Part shown: positions 19,340 to 26,027 of the stretch, piece after piece
Position numbering within the stretch: position 1 is the stretch's first letter
Layout of the letters: the number at the start of each line of letters is the position of its first letter
NCBI RefSeq assembly: GCF_000739875.1
Contig: NZ_BBJR01000064.1
Location: forward strand, 1-34,364
Source of the DNA: Comamonas aquatica NBRC 14918
GTDB taxonomy: Bacteria; Pseudomonadota; Gammaproteobacteria; Burkholderiales; Burkholderiaceae_C
DNA: 34,364 nt
Direction: 5' to 3'
The notes under the pieces: generated by a model
The model's input: only the letters and a program-made list of their open reading frames with translations
Told to the model about the DNA's origin: nothing
Database searches by the model: none
Translations under genes and position numbers: made by a program

Positions 19340-20052
19340 GCCAGGTGGTGTCGCCCGCCATCGACGTGCGCCTGCTGGGCCGTGTGGACTATGCCGCCTG
19401 CAACCAGGCGATGCAGGATTTCACCGCCCACCGCGATGACCGCACGACCGATACGCTATGGCTGTGTGAGCATGCACCCACATTCACCCAAGGACTCGCT
19501 GGCAAGGCAGAGCATGTGCTGGTGCCCGGCGGCATCCCCGTGGTCTCGACCAACCGTGGCGGCCAGGTGACCTACCACGGCCCTGGCCAGGTGGTGGCGT
19601 ATCCGTTGCTGGACTTGCAGCGCCGCGGCTACTTCGTCAAGGAATATGTGTACCGGCTGGAAGAAGCCGTGATCCGCACGCTGGCGCACTTTGGCGTCAC
19701 CGGCCACCGTGTGGAAGGCGCTCCCGGCATCTATGTGCGCCTGGACGATCCCTTCAGCCACGCCATGCTGGCACAGCGCCCGCAGCGGCGCGAGCCCGGC
19801 AGCCCCGCGCCGCAGCCGGATTTCACCGGGCTGGGCAAGATTGCCGCGCTGGGCATCAAGGTCAGCCGCCATTGCACCTACCATGGCGTGGCCCTGAATG
19901 TGGCCATGGACCTGGAGCCCTACCACCGCATCAACCCTTGCGGCTATGCAGGCATGGCGACCGTCGACCTTTCTACAATCGGCATCCAGACAACCTGGAA
20001 CGAGGTGGCGCAAGTGTTCGGCAGTCAGCTGATCACCCGCCTCGCGCCCTGA
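19336..20052 (+). CDS. lipB: Octanoyl-ACP:protein N-octanoyltransferase
   Basis: LipB moves octanoate from acyl carrier protein to lipoyl domains, the first step of protein lipoylation. The 238-residue frame starts with TTG overlapping the ybeD stop; AAGG at 19325-19328 supports it. Substrate-binding residues are in [15 protein letters not shown], the catalytic Lys168 is in [14 protein letters not shown], and the catalytic Cys202 is in NPCGYAGM. Compared with E. coli LipB there is an insertion around residues 145-160 ([16 protein letters not shown]) that separates the first half from the Lys motif. It is co-transcribed with lipA, 10 bases downstream. Confidence 0.96.
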   Translation: MSQVVSPAIDVRLLGRVDYAACNQAMQDFTAHRDDRTTDTLWLCEHAPTFTQGLAGKAEHVLVPGGIPVVSTNRGGQVTYHGPGQVVAYPLLDLQRRGYFVKEYVYRLEEAVIRTLAHFGVTGHRVEGAPGIYVRLDDPFSHAMLAQRPQRREPGSPAPQPDFTGLGKIAALGIKVSRHCTYHGVALNVAMDLEPYHRINPCGYAGMATVDLSTIGIQTTWNEVAQVFGSQLITRLAP

Positions 20053-20062
20053 GACCACCATC

Positions 20063-21043
20063 ATGAGCAGCAACGAAGTCGTGCGCGAAGCACAGTCCGC
20101 CGAGAACTACAACCCGCTGGCCAAGCAGAAGGCGGCGGCCAAGCTGTCGCGCATCCCCATCAAGGTCGAGCAGGGCGAAGTCCTGAAGAAGCCCGAGTGG
20201 ATCCGCGTCAAGGCGGGCAGCCCCACCACGCGCTTCTACGAGATCAAGGACATCCTGCGCGAGCAGAAGCTGCACACGGTGTGCGAGGAAGCCAGCTGCC
20301 CCAACATCGGCGAATGCTTTGGCAAGGGCACGGCCACCTTCATGATCATGGGCGACAAGTGCACGCGCCGCTGCCCGTTCTGCGACGTGGGCCACGGCCG
20401 CCCCGACCCGCTGGACGTGGACGAACCGCGCAAGCTGGCCGAGACCATCGCCCGCCTGCGCCTGAAGTACGTGGTGATCACCAGCGTGGACCGCGACGAC
20501 CTGCGCGACGGTGGCTCGGGCCACTTTGTGGAGTGCATCCAGCAAACCCGCGCACTGTCGCCCACCACCCAGATCGAAATCCTGGTGCCCGACTTCCGCG
20601 GCCGCGATGACCGCGCGCTGGAAATCCTGAAGGCCGCGCCGCCCGATGTGATGAACCACAACCTGGAAACCATCCCACGCCTGTACAAGGAAGCGCGTCC
20701 GGGTTCGGACTACCAGTTCTCGCTGAACCTGCTCAAGAAGTTCAAGGCCCTGCACCCGAATGTACCGACCAAGAGCGGGCTGATGGTGGGCCTGGGCGAA
20801 ACGGATGAGGAAATCCTGGAAGTGATGCGCGACATGCGCGCCCACGACATCGAGATGCTGACCATCGGCCAGTACCTGGCGCCCACCAACAGCCACCTGC
20901 CCGTGCGCCGCTACGTGCACCCCGACACTTTCAAGATGTTCGAGGAAGAAGCCTACAAGATGGGCTTCAGCCACGCCGCCGTGGGTGCCATGGTGCGCTC
21001 CAGCTACCACGCCGACCAGCAGGCGCACGCTGCGGGCGTCTGA
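20063..21043 (+). CDS. lipA: Lipoyl synthase
   Basis: This 326-residue radical-SAM enzyme inserts two sulfurs into protein-bound octanoate. The auxiliary cluster ligands are C74-x4-C79-x5-C85 ([12 protein letters not shown]), and the radical-SAM cluster uses C100, C104 and C107 (CTRRCPFCD). The C-terminal serine motif RSSYHADQQ that ligates the auxiliary cluster is present. It is the last gene of ybeD-lipB-lipA, followed at once by a terminator. Confidence 0.98.
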   Translation: MSSNEVVREAQSAENYNPLAKQKAAAKLSRIPIKVEQGEVLKKPEWIRVKAGSPTTRFYEIKDILREQKLHTVCEEASCPNIGECFGKGTATFMIMGDKCTRRCPFCDVGHGRPDPLDVDEPRKLAETIARLRLKYVVITSVDRDDLRDGGSGHFVECIQQTRALSPTTQIEILVPDFRGRDDRALEILKAAPPDVMNHNLETIPRLYKEARPGSDYQFSLNLLKKFKALHPNVPTKSGLMVGLGETDEEILEVMRDMRAHDIEMLTIGQYLAPTNSHLPVRRYVHPDTFKMFEEEAYKMGFSHAAVGAMVRSSYHADQQAHAAGV

Positions 21044-21058
21044 GTCCACAGCAGGCAC

Positions 21059-21091
21059 AAAAAAAAAGCAACCCACGGGTTGCTTTTTTTT
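21059..21091. terminator. Bidirectional intrinsic terminator after lipA
   Basis: AAGCAACC pairs with GGTTGCTT, flanked by eight A residues on the left and eight T residues on the right, giving a T-run on both strands. It ends lipA and would also stop any minus-strand transcript reading through from the sRNA gene upstream. Confidence 0.92.
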
Positions 21092-21094
21092 ATA

Positions 21095-21175
21095 GCGCTT
21101 GGCGCGCCAGGAATGCTGACTTCAGCAGCCAACCATTTTGAAAACCAGCAGCAGCGTGCGCTGGCTGCTCCTGTT
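21095..21175. repeat. Possible decayed copy of the dispersed repeat
   Basis: On the minus strand the segment begins GAGCAGCCAGCGCACG and ends GCGCCAAGCGCTATA. It resembles, with many changes, the AGAGCTGCCAGCGCTTG-type arms at 11479 and 25319. The match is loose. Confidence 0.3.
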
Positions 21176-21236
21176 TCAAGTTCTACATTCACCGTGCGAA
21201 AAGATGCGTGGCTAACCGGGCAGACCGCTGGCTGGC

Positions 21237-21273
21237 AAAAAACGACGCACAGGCTTAACAGGCCTGTTTGTCG
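21237..21273 (-). terminator. Intrinsic terminator of the putative sRNA
   Basis: On the minus strand an outer stem CGAC/GTCG (21273-21270 with 21246-21243) and an inner stem ACAGGC/GCCTGT with a 7-base loop are followed directly by six T residues (21242-21237). The small internal loop between stems is AA/GC. Confidence 0.75.
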
Positions 21274-21346
21274 CCCCACGATGAAACTCTAAAAGGGCCG
21301 GTTCTTGGCATCCCCCACCAGAAGACGTGCTTCCAAGAACCCCGTG
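21237..21346 (-). ncRNA. Putative Fur-regulated small RNA
   Basis: About 110 bases run from the predicted start (7 bases after the -10 at 21358-21353) to the T-run at 21237. Near the 5' end a perfect 9-bp stem (GGTTCTTGG at 21300-21308 with CCAAGAACC at 21333-21341, written as the plus strand) closes a 24-base loop. A single-stranded linker (about 21274-21299) then leads to the terminator hairpin. No convincing protein is encoded: the only short frame (ATG at 21311, 18 codons) has a G-rich stretch touching the ATG and ends inside the terminator. The gene stands alone between lipA and ptsI. Promoter, Fur-box position, size and terminator fit a Fur-repressed trans-acting sRNA. Its targets and homologues cannot be judged from this window. 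Confidence 0.65.
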
Positions 21347-21352
21347 CTACGC

Positions 21353-21382
21353 ATCATAGCACTGAATGAGAATTAATCTCAA
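21353..21382 (-). promoter_or_regulatory. Strong promoter for the putative sRNA
   Basis: The minus-strand -35 is TTGAGA (21382-21377), the spacer is 18 bases and the -10 is TATGAT (21358-21353). A TG lies one base before the -10 (extended -10, TGCTATGAT). It is among the best promoter matches in the window, yet no protein gene lies downstream before the lipA terminator. Confidence 0.72.
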
Positions 21383-21383
21383 T
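21364..21383. promoter_or_regulatory. Fur-box-like palindrome
   Basis: TGAGAAT-T-AATCTCA (21367-21381) is a 7-1-7 palindrome agreeing at 11 of 14 arm positions with TGATAAT-N-ATTATCA, and even better with the TGAGAAT/ATTCTCA style of beta-proteobacterial Fur sites. It fills the spacer between the -35 and -10 of the minus-strand promoter, an ideal position for Fe-Fur repression. Confidence 0.62.
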
Positions 21384-21444
21384 TAAATTGCAACAATAAG
21401 CAACGCGCCGTGCGACGAAATGGCGCGCGACCCGGTTGCCGGTG

Positions 21445-23211
21445 TTACTGCGCCACTTCCAGCAGCGCCGCCGGACTTTCGGCCGCCAGCACCGTCTGCG
21501 CCCAGGGCTGCAGCTTGCGCGTGTCGGCGCGCAGCACTTCCTGCTTCACGCTCAGGATCTGCGCCGGGTGCATCGAGAAACTGCGCAGGCCCAGGCCCAG
21601 CAGCAGGCGCGTCATCGCCGTATCGCCCGCCATCTCGCCGCACACGCAGACCTGCTTGCCCATGTCGTTGGCTGTCTGGATGACCTGGGCCACCAGGTGC
21701 AGCACGGCCGGGTGCAGGGGGTCGTACAAATGCGCCACGGCCTCGTCGGCGCGGTCGATGGCCAGCGTGTACTGGATCAGGTCGTTGGTGCCGATGGAGA
21801 CGAAATCAAAATGCTGCAGCAGGCTGCGCACCATGATGGCGGCGGCCGGAATCTCGATCATCGCGCCCAGCTGCACCGGCCCATGGGCCACACCCCGCGC
21901 CTCCAGTTCGGACTGGGCCAGCCGAACCTGCTGCACGATGCTGTGCACCTCGTGCTGGTGCGACACCATGGGGAACAGCAGCTGCACCGGGCCCAGCGCC
22001 GCAGCGCGCAAGATGGCGCGCAGCTGGGTGCGGAACATCGCGGGCTCGGCCAGGCTCCAGCGAATGGCACGCAGCCCCAGTGCGGGGTTCAGCGAGATGT
22101 CGCGGCTGACTTTGTCCAGCGGCTTGTCCGCCCCCACATCGATGGTGCGGATCGTCACCGGCAGGCCCTGCATGCCCTGCACGGCGGCCTTGTAGGCATC
22201 GAACTGCTCCTCCTCACCGGGCAGCTTGCCTTCGCGCCCCATGAACAGGAATTCGCTGCGGAACAGCCCCACGCCGGCGGCCCCGGCATGCACGGCCGCG
22301 CCGGCATCGCCGGGCTGCTCGATGTTCGCCAGCAACTCGACCTTCTGGCCATCCAGCGTGATCGCCGGGGTGTGGCGCAGGCGCGCCAGGCGCTCACGCT
22401 CCAGCACGTCCTGGCGCTGGCGGAAGCGGTACTCCTCCAGGATGATGGGTGAGGGATCTACCAGCACCACGCCGGCATTGCCATCGATCACCACCCAGTC
22501 ATCCTGGCGGATCAGCTGACTGGCGGCGCGCGCACCCACCACGGCGGGAATGTCCATGCTGCGCGCGACGATCGCGGTGTGGCTGGTCTTGCCACCGACG
22601 GCCGTCACAAAACCGGCAAACACGCTGCGCTTGAACTGCAGCATGTCGGCGGGCGACAGGTCCTGCGCCACCAGCACCAGGGGCGCATCGGCCAACCCCT
22701 CCAGCATGGGCTGCGAGCCGTCCTGCGCCGGTGCGGGCGGCGGGGGGGGAGCCGCCACGGGGCTGGTGGCCTGGCCACGCATCTGCCGCAGGACGCGGTC
22801 GGCCACCTGCTCCAGGTCGGTCTTGCGCTCGCGCAGGTAGGGGTCCTCCATCTCGTCGAACTGGCGCGAGATCTGCTCCAGCTGCGTCATCAGCGCCCAT
22901 TCGGCGTTGTACAGGCGCTCGGCCACCCAGTGGCGCACACCCGCTGCCAGCACCTCGTCCTGCAGCAGCATCAGGTGCACTTCCAGCAGGGCGGCCAGCT
23001 CGCCCGGCGCATCCTCAGGCAGGTCGCTGACCAGGCGCTGCAGCTCGTCGACCACGGCCGCACGGGCCTTGCGGGCGCGGTCCAGTTCCGCCTCGACCTG
23101 GTTTGCGTCGATGAAGTAGTGCCGCACCTCAACCCGGCTGGCGGCCACAACCACCGCCCGGCCAATCGCAATGCCGCGCGAAACGGCCAGCCCATGGATG
23201 GCAAATGTCAT
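21445..23211 (-). CDS. ptsI: PTS enzyme I (phosphoenolpyruvate-protein phosphotransferase)
   Basis: This 588-residue enzyme takes phosphate from PEP and passes it to HPr. The start is MTFAIHGLAVSRGIAIG at 23211; upstream in-frame codons overlap the ptsH-ptsI terminator. The phosphorylated His211 is in GGKTSHTAIVARS. PEP-binding segments include GLFRSEFLFMGRE, SIGTNDLIQYTLAIDR and the active-site Cys region VCVCGEMAG. Relative to E. coli EI the active His is shifted by about 22 residues because of a proline-rich insertion (residues about 150-170, including AAPPPPPAPAQ). It lies downstream of EIIA(Man) and HPr genes with no sugar permease nearby, so a regulatory phosphorelay is likely. Confidence 0.96.
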   Translation of the reverse strand: MTFAIHGLAVSRGIAIGRAVVVAASRVEVRHYFIDANQVEAELDRARKARAAVVDELQRLVSDLPEDAPGELAALLEVHLMLLQDEVLAAGVRHWVAERLYNAEWALMTQLEQISRQFDEMEDPYLRERKTDLEQVADRVLRQMRGQATSPVAAPPPPPAPAQDGSQPMLEGLADAPLVLVAQDLSPADMLQFKRSVFAGFVTAVGGKTSHTAIVARSMDIPAVVGARAASQLIRQDDWVVIDGNAGVVLVDPSPIILEEYRFRQRQDVLERERLARLRHTPAITLDGQKVELLANIEQPGDAGAAVHAGAAGVGLFRSEFLFMGREGKLPGEEEQFDAYKAAVQGMQGLPVTIRTIDVGADKPLDKVSRDISLNPALGLRAIRWSLAEPAMFRTQLRAILRAAALGPVQLLFPMVSHQHEVHSIVQQVRLAQSELEARGVAHGPVQLGAMIEIPAAAIMVRSLLQHFDFVSIGTNDLIQYTLAIDRADEAVAHLYDPLHPAVLHLVAQVIQTANDMGKQVCVCGEMAGDTAMTRLLLGLGLRSFSMHPAQILSVKQEVLRADTRKLQPWAQTVLAAESPAALLEVAQ

Positions 23212-23264
23212 GCCTTGATCCTTTTCAACGATGCCTCTTGCTGGGCACCGACGGTGCACCATGC

Positions 23265-23290
23265 AAAAAACGCAGCCTAACTGCTGCGTT
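23265..23290 (-). terminator. Intrinsic terminator/attenuator between ptsH and ptsI
   Basis: On the minus strand AACGCAGC pairs perfectly with GCTGCGTT around a 6-base loop, followed by TTTT continuing the stem T's (six in a row). It starts about 9 bases after the ptsH stop and about 54 bases before ptsI. It should reduce ptsI transcription relative to ptsH unless ptsI has its own promoter. Confidence 0.8.
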
Positions 23291-23298
23291 GCCCGTGT

Positions 23299-23568
23299 TT
23301 ATTGGCCTTCGCCAAACTTGTCGTTGATCAGTGCCACGAGTGCGTCCAGGGCTTCCTGCTCCTGGGGGCCATCGGTTTCCAGCTCCACCACGGAGCCCAC
23401 TCCGGCCGCCAGCATCATGACGCCCATGATGCTCTTGGCGTTGATGCGCCGCTCGCCCTTACTCATCCAGACATCGCAGGGGAAGCTGCCGGCCAGCTTG
23501 GTCAGCTTGGCCGAAGCGCGGGCATGCAAGCCCAGCTTATTGCTGATGGTGATCTCTGTCTTGACCAT
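23299..23568 (-). CDS. ptsH: PTS phosphocarrier protein HPr
   Basis: This 89-residue protein relays phosphate from enzyme I to EIIA. The start is MVKTEITISNKLGLHARAS at 23568. The phosphorylated His15 is in GLHARAS, and the regulatory Ser46 is in NAKSIMGVMMLAAG, the site modified by HPr kinase in bacteria that have it. The first 32 bases overlap the end of the EIIA gene, implying coupled translation. A terminator follows directly. Confidence 0.96.
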   Translation of the reverse strand: MVKTEITISNKLGLHARASAKLTKLAGSFPCDVWMSKGERRINAKSIMGVMMLAAGVGSVVELETDGPQEQEALDALVALINDKFGEGQ

Positions 23569-23998
23569 GTTCTTTCCGGGAATTCTGGTTGCGTGGGGCA
23601 TTGCTGGCCGCCACTTGCAGCATGCCTTGCTGACCGCCTGCCAGCGCACGCGCGGCCTGCTCGTCCAACGGTTCGTAGCGGTAGCAGATGGCGCGCAGCA
23701 GCATGGGCAGGTTCACCCCCACCAGCAAGCGCGCGGCACTGCCCTCCACCAGCCGGTGGGCCACATTGCTGGGCGTCGCACCGAACACATCCGCCAGCAC
23801 CAGGGTGCGCTCGGCCCCGCTGTGCGCCAGCAAGGTGCGTGCCGCCTGCAACGTGTCTTCGGGAGATTCGTTGGGCGGCACATCCAGCACGCTGACATCC
23901 TGGGCGCTGTCGGCAAACACGTGCAGCGCACATTCGCGCAAGGCGTGCGCCAGCGGGGCGTGGGCAATCAGGAGGATGTGGTTGGCAGTCGTGGTCAT
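23537..23998 (-). CDS. PTS EIIA component, mannose family
   Basis: This 153-residue EIIA(Man) protein has the N-terminal strand and active site HILLIAHAPLAHALRECA, with phosphorylated His13. TLVLADVFGATPSNVAHRL matches the conserved GGTPxN-type region (here GATPSN), and LVGVNLPMLLRAI matches the family's GVNLPML motif. No EIIB, EIIC or EIID gene is nearby. In beta-proteobacteria such EIIA-HPr-EI sets are thought to signal carbon/nitrogen state rather than carry sugar. It is the first gene of the minus-strand cluster; TAAGG precedes the ATG. Confidence 0.92.
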   Translation of the reverse strand: MTTTANHILLIAHAPLAHALRECALHVFADSAQDVSVLDVPPNESPEDTLQAARTLLAHSGAERTLVLADVFGATPSNVAHRLVEGSAARLLVGVNLPMLLRAICYRYEPLDEQAARALAGGQQGMLQVAASNAPRNQNSRKEHGQDRDHHQQ

Positions 23999-24078
23999 AA
24001 GGCCTTAGTCTGGATTGCCATTATGGCGCGCCAGCCGTGCCGCGTGAGCCGCAGAGCGCAGCACGCGGGCCGATCCGC

Positions 24079-24660
24079 TCAGGGGCGGGCCTGCAGCACG
24101 ATGCTGTTGAAGAACTGGCCCGCGATCTTGTGGTGGGCCTTGGGGGCGTAGACCACGGCATGGAAGATGCGCGCCTTGTCGCCCTCCTTGCGCGCAAACC
24201 AGACGCCGTGGGTGGTGATGGTCCAGCCTGCGGGGCCGACGCCCTCCACCGTGGCGCGGATGGAACGCCCCAGGTCCATGGCGCCGGCGGGCACGAAGGG
24301 GGCACCGCTCTTGTCACCCTCGCCGTCCACGGCCTTGAGGCGGGTCAGCACCGCAGCCTCCCAGAATGCCAGAGCATCGTCGGCCTGGCTGGCATCGTCC
24401 AGCACCCAGTGCGACAGGGCGAAGGTGGAATCCACGGCGTCGCAGCCCATCATGTTGACCGGCACGCGGCCCAGGGACATGCCGAAGTCCACCGGCGTGC
24501 GGGCGAACTGCGGATCGCACGGAAACTGCATTTCCAGCCCTGCGTCGTCCAGCGCGACGGGGCGCCAGGGCAACTCCGGTTCGTGCTTGCCACAGGCGCC
24601 CAAGGCCAGCGCAGCAGCGGCAACCATGGCACAACGCATCAGGGGGAAAATCTTGCTCAT
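24079..24660 (-). CDS. Putative lipoprotein of unknown function
   Basis: This 193-residue protein begins MSKIFPLM and has a lipoprotein signal with ALALGAC (Cys23), followed by GKHEPELPW. The mature part is a single globular domain with alternating strands: LEMQFPCDPQFART, GCDAVDSTFALSHWVL, ATVEGVGPAGWTITTHGVWFARKEGDKARIFHAVVYAP and a C-terminal IAGQFFNSIVLQ. This layout resembles periplasmic PsbP/DUF1795-like domains, but I cannot assign it. The start is uncertain: a GATAAT at 24672-24667 would place transcription start almost on the ATG, and an internal ATG at 24639 also leaves a good signal. It is divergent from the thioredoxin-like gene. Confidence 0.72.
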   Translation of the reverse strand: MSKIFPLMRCAMVAAAALALGACGKHEPELPWRPVALDDAGLEMQFPCDPQFARTPVDFGMSLGRVPVNMMGCDAVDSTFALSHWVLDDASQADDALAFWEAAVLTRLKAVDGEGDKSGAPFVPAGAMDLGRSIRATVEGVGPAGWTITTHGVWFARKEGDKARIFHAVVYAPKAHHKIAGQFFNSIVLQARP

Positions 24661-24788
24661 GCCTGGATTATCGGCAAACCCCGGACGAACTGGATGCTGA
24701 ACTTCTTCGGGGAAAACCACTCCATACATGAGCGTGCTGCGGGGGTCTGCCTGGGGCAGCATCCCGGCAACTTGGCACAATACGACGT

Positions 24789-25292
24789 ATGGCAATCAAA
24801 CATCTGGTGGCAGGCGTGGCGCTTGCTGCATTCGCAGGTCTGGGGGGCTATGTGCTGTGGGGCGAGTCCGCGCAGCCCGCGCCCAGTTCGCAATTCGTGC
24901 TGCTCGACGGCTCCAGCACCACCACGCAGCAGCTGCGCGGCAAGGTGACGCTGGTCAACTTCTGGGCCACCAGCTGCGTGACCTGCGTGGCGGAAATGCC
25001 AGAGGTCATCGCGACCTACAACAAGTACAAGGACCAGGGCTATGACACCCTGGCCGTGGCCATGCAGTACGACCCGCCCAGCTATGTGGTGAACTTCGCC
25101 CAGTCGCGCCAGCTGCCCTTCAAGGTGGCGTTGGACAACACCGGCCAGATTGCCAAGGACTGGGGCGACGTGAAGCTGACCCCCACCACCTACATCGTCA
25201 ACAAGCGCGGCGACATCGTGAAGACCTACATCGGGCAGCCCAACTTTGAAGAGCTGCACCAGCTGATCGAAAAGCTGCTGGCCGAGGCCTGA
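24789..25292 (+). CDS. TlpA/ResA-family thioredoxin-like protein
   Basis: This 167-residue protein has an N-terminal membrane anchor (residues about 5-24) and a periplasmic thioredoxin fold. The redox motif is C63-V-T-C66 in NFWATSCVTCVAEMPE. The cis-proline is in KLTPTTYIVNKRGDIV, and the protein ends with the usual helix FEELHQLIEKLLAEA. TlpA/ResA proteins reduce disulfides outside the cytoplasm, for example in apocytochrome c maturation, which would suit the c-type cytochromes encoded nearby. It is monocistronic and ends at a large hairpin terminator. Confidence 0.93.
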   Translation: MAIKHLVAGVALAAFAGLGGYVLWGESAQPAPSSQFVLLDGSSTTTQQLRGKVTLVNFWATSCVTCVAEMPEVIATYNKYKDQGYDTLAVAMQYDPPSYVVNFAQSRQLPFKVALDNTGQIAKDWGDVKLTPTTYIVNKRGDIVKTYIGQPNFEELHQLIEKLLAEA

Positions 25293-25311
25293 GACGCGCC
25301 AGTACCATCTC

Positions 25312-25403
25312 AAAAAAAAGAGCTGCCAGTGCTGGATGGCGTGGGGTTTCAGGCCTTAAAAGCCTTGAAACTCAATCCACACCTGCGCTGGCAGCTCTTT
25401 TTT
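25312..25403. terminator. Large repeat-derived bidirectional terminator
   Basis: A perfect 16-bp stem (25314-25329 with 25388-25403; AAAAAAGAGCTGCCAG and its complement) encloses a 58-base loop. The loop itself folds through GTTTCAGGC and GCCTTGAAAC. T-runs exist on both strands, so it can end tlpA (plus) and the cytochrome c' gene (minus). The size and internal symmetry are unlike a normal terminator and look like a dispersed repeat unit recruited as one. Confidence 0.85.
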
Positions 25404-25424
25404 ATTCAAACAACCAGGGGGCTA

Positions 25425-25886
25425 TCAACGGTTGCGGAAGGCGTCGTGGCAGGCCTTGCAAGTCTGGGCCGCAGGACCGAAGGCGGCCTTGAGCTGTGCC
25501 ATATCCCCGGTCTTGGCGGCCGCGGCCAGCTTGCCGGCTTCGGTCACGAAATCCTTGGCATGGCCGTCGAACTTGGCCTTTTCCTTCCAGACTTCGGGCT
25601 TGGTCTTGCCCCCCTCGGTGCCTGCGCCGAACGCCTGCCAGGGCAAGGTGGCCAGCGTCTCCAGCACAGCGCCGTTCTGCTTGGCCAGATCGGCGTTGAA
25701 CTCGGCCCGTCCGTTGGCCATGGCGCCCAGCGAGCCGAAGTGCTGGCTCATCACGAACAAGGCATTCTGGCGGTACTTGACGGCATCTTCGGTCTTGCCA
25801 AACTTCAGCGTGTCGGCCGATGCCGTCGCACCCGCCAGCGCCGCAGACAGAGCCAGCGCAGCCACGGACAAGGTTTTGAACTTCAT
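25425..25886 (-). CDS. Cytochrome c'
   Basis: This 153-residue periplasmic four-helix cytochrome has a signal peptide MKFKTLSVAALALSAALAG cut after A-S-A (residue about 24). The mature protein starts DTLKFGKTEDAVKYRQNALFV, and the heme motif C143-K-A-C-H147 lies near the C-terminus, the diagnostic position for class II c-type cytochromes. Cytochromes c' bind NO and CO and are linked to nitric oxide tolerance. AAAGGAAG precedes ATG 25886; the frame is open far upstream, but the signal peptide fixes this start. It is divergent from a cytochrome b561 gene, a frequent partner. Confidence 0.94.
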   Translation of the reverse strand: MKFKTLSVAALALSAALAGATASADTLKFGKTEDAVKYRQNALFVMSQHFGSLGAMANGRAEFNADLAKQNGAVLETLATLPWQAFGAGTEGGKTKPEVWKEKAKFDGHAKDFVTEAGKLAAAAKTGDMAQLKAAFGPAAQTCKACHDAFRNR

Positions 25887-25910
25887 GGGGAACTTCCTTT
25901 CTCGGTATGA

Positions 25911-25931
25911 ACCAGACAACCCTGGTTGTAA
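25911..25931. promoter_or_regulatory. Inverted repeat upstream of cytochrome c' (possible operator)
   Basis: ACAACC-CT-GGTTGT (25916-25929) is a perfect 6-2-6 palindrome, nested in a second one, AACCAG-N6-CTGGTT. It lies 30 bases before the cytochrome c' ATG in the region shared with cytochrome b561. No regulator is identified. Confidence 0.35.
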
Positions 25932-26027
25932 CAGGGGAGTATCGCCGCGCCCCGGCAGTTCCCCAACCCTCCGGCATTTTTTGATGCGCCGCAGCATCTT
26001 TCCCCTTCCGTCCCGTACATTCCACCC

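Noticed and set aside
21004..21292. Short frames on both strands between lipA and the sRNA
   Set aside because: They run through the bidirectional terminator (poly-K or poly-F) and show no family resemblance or ribosome binding site.
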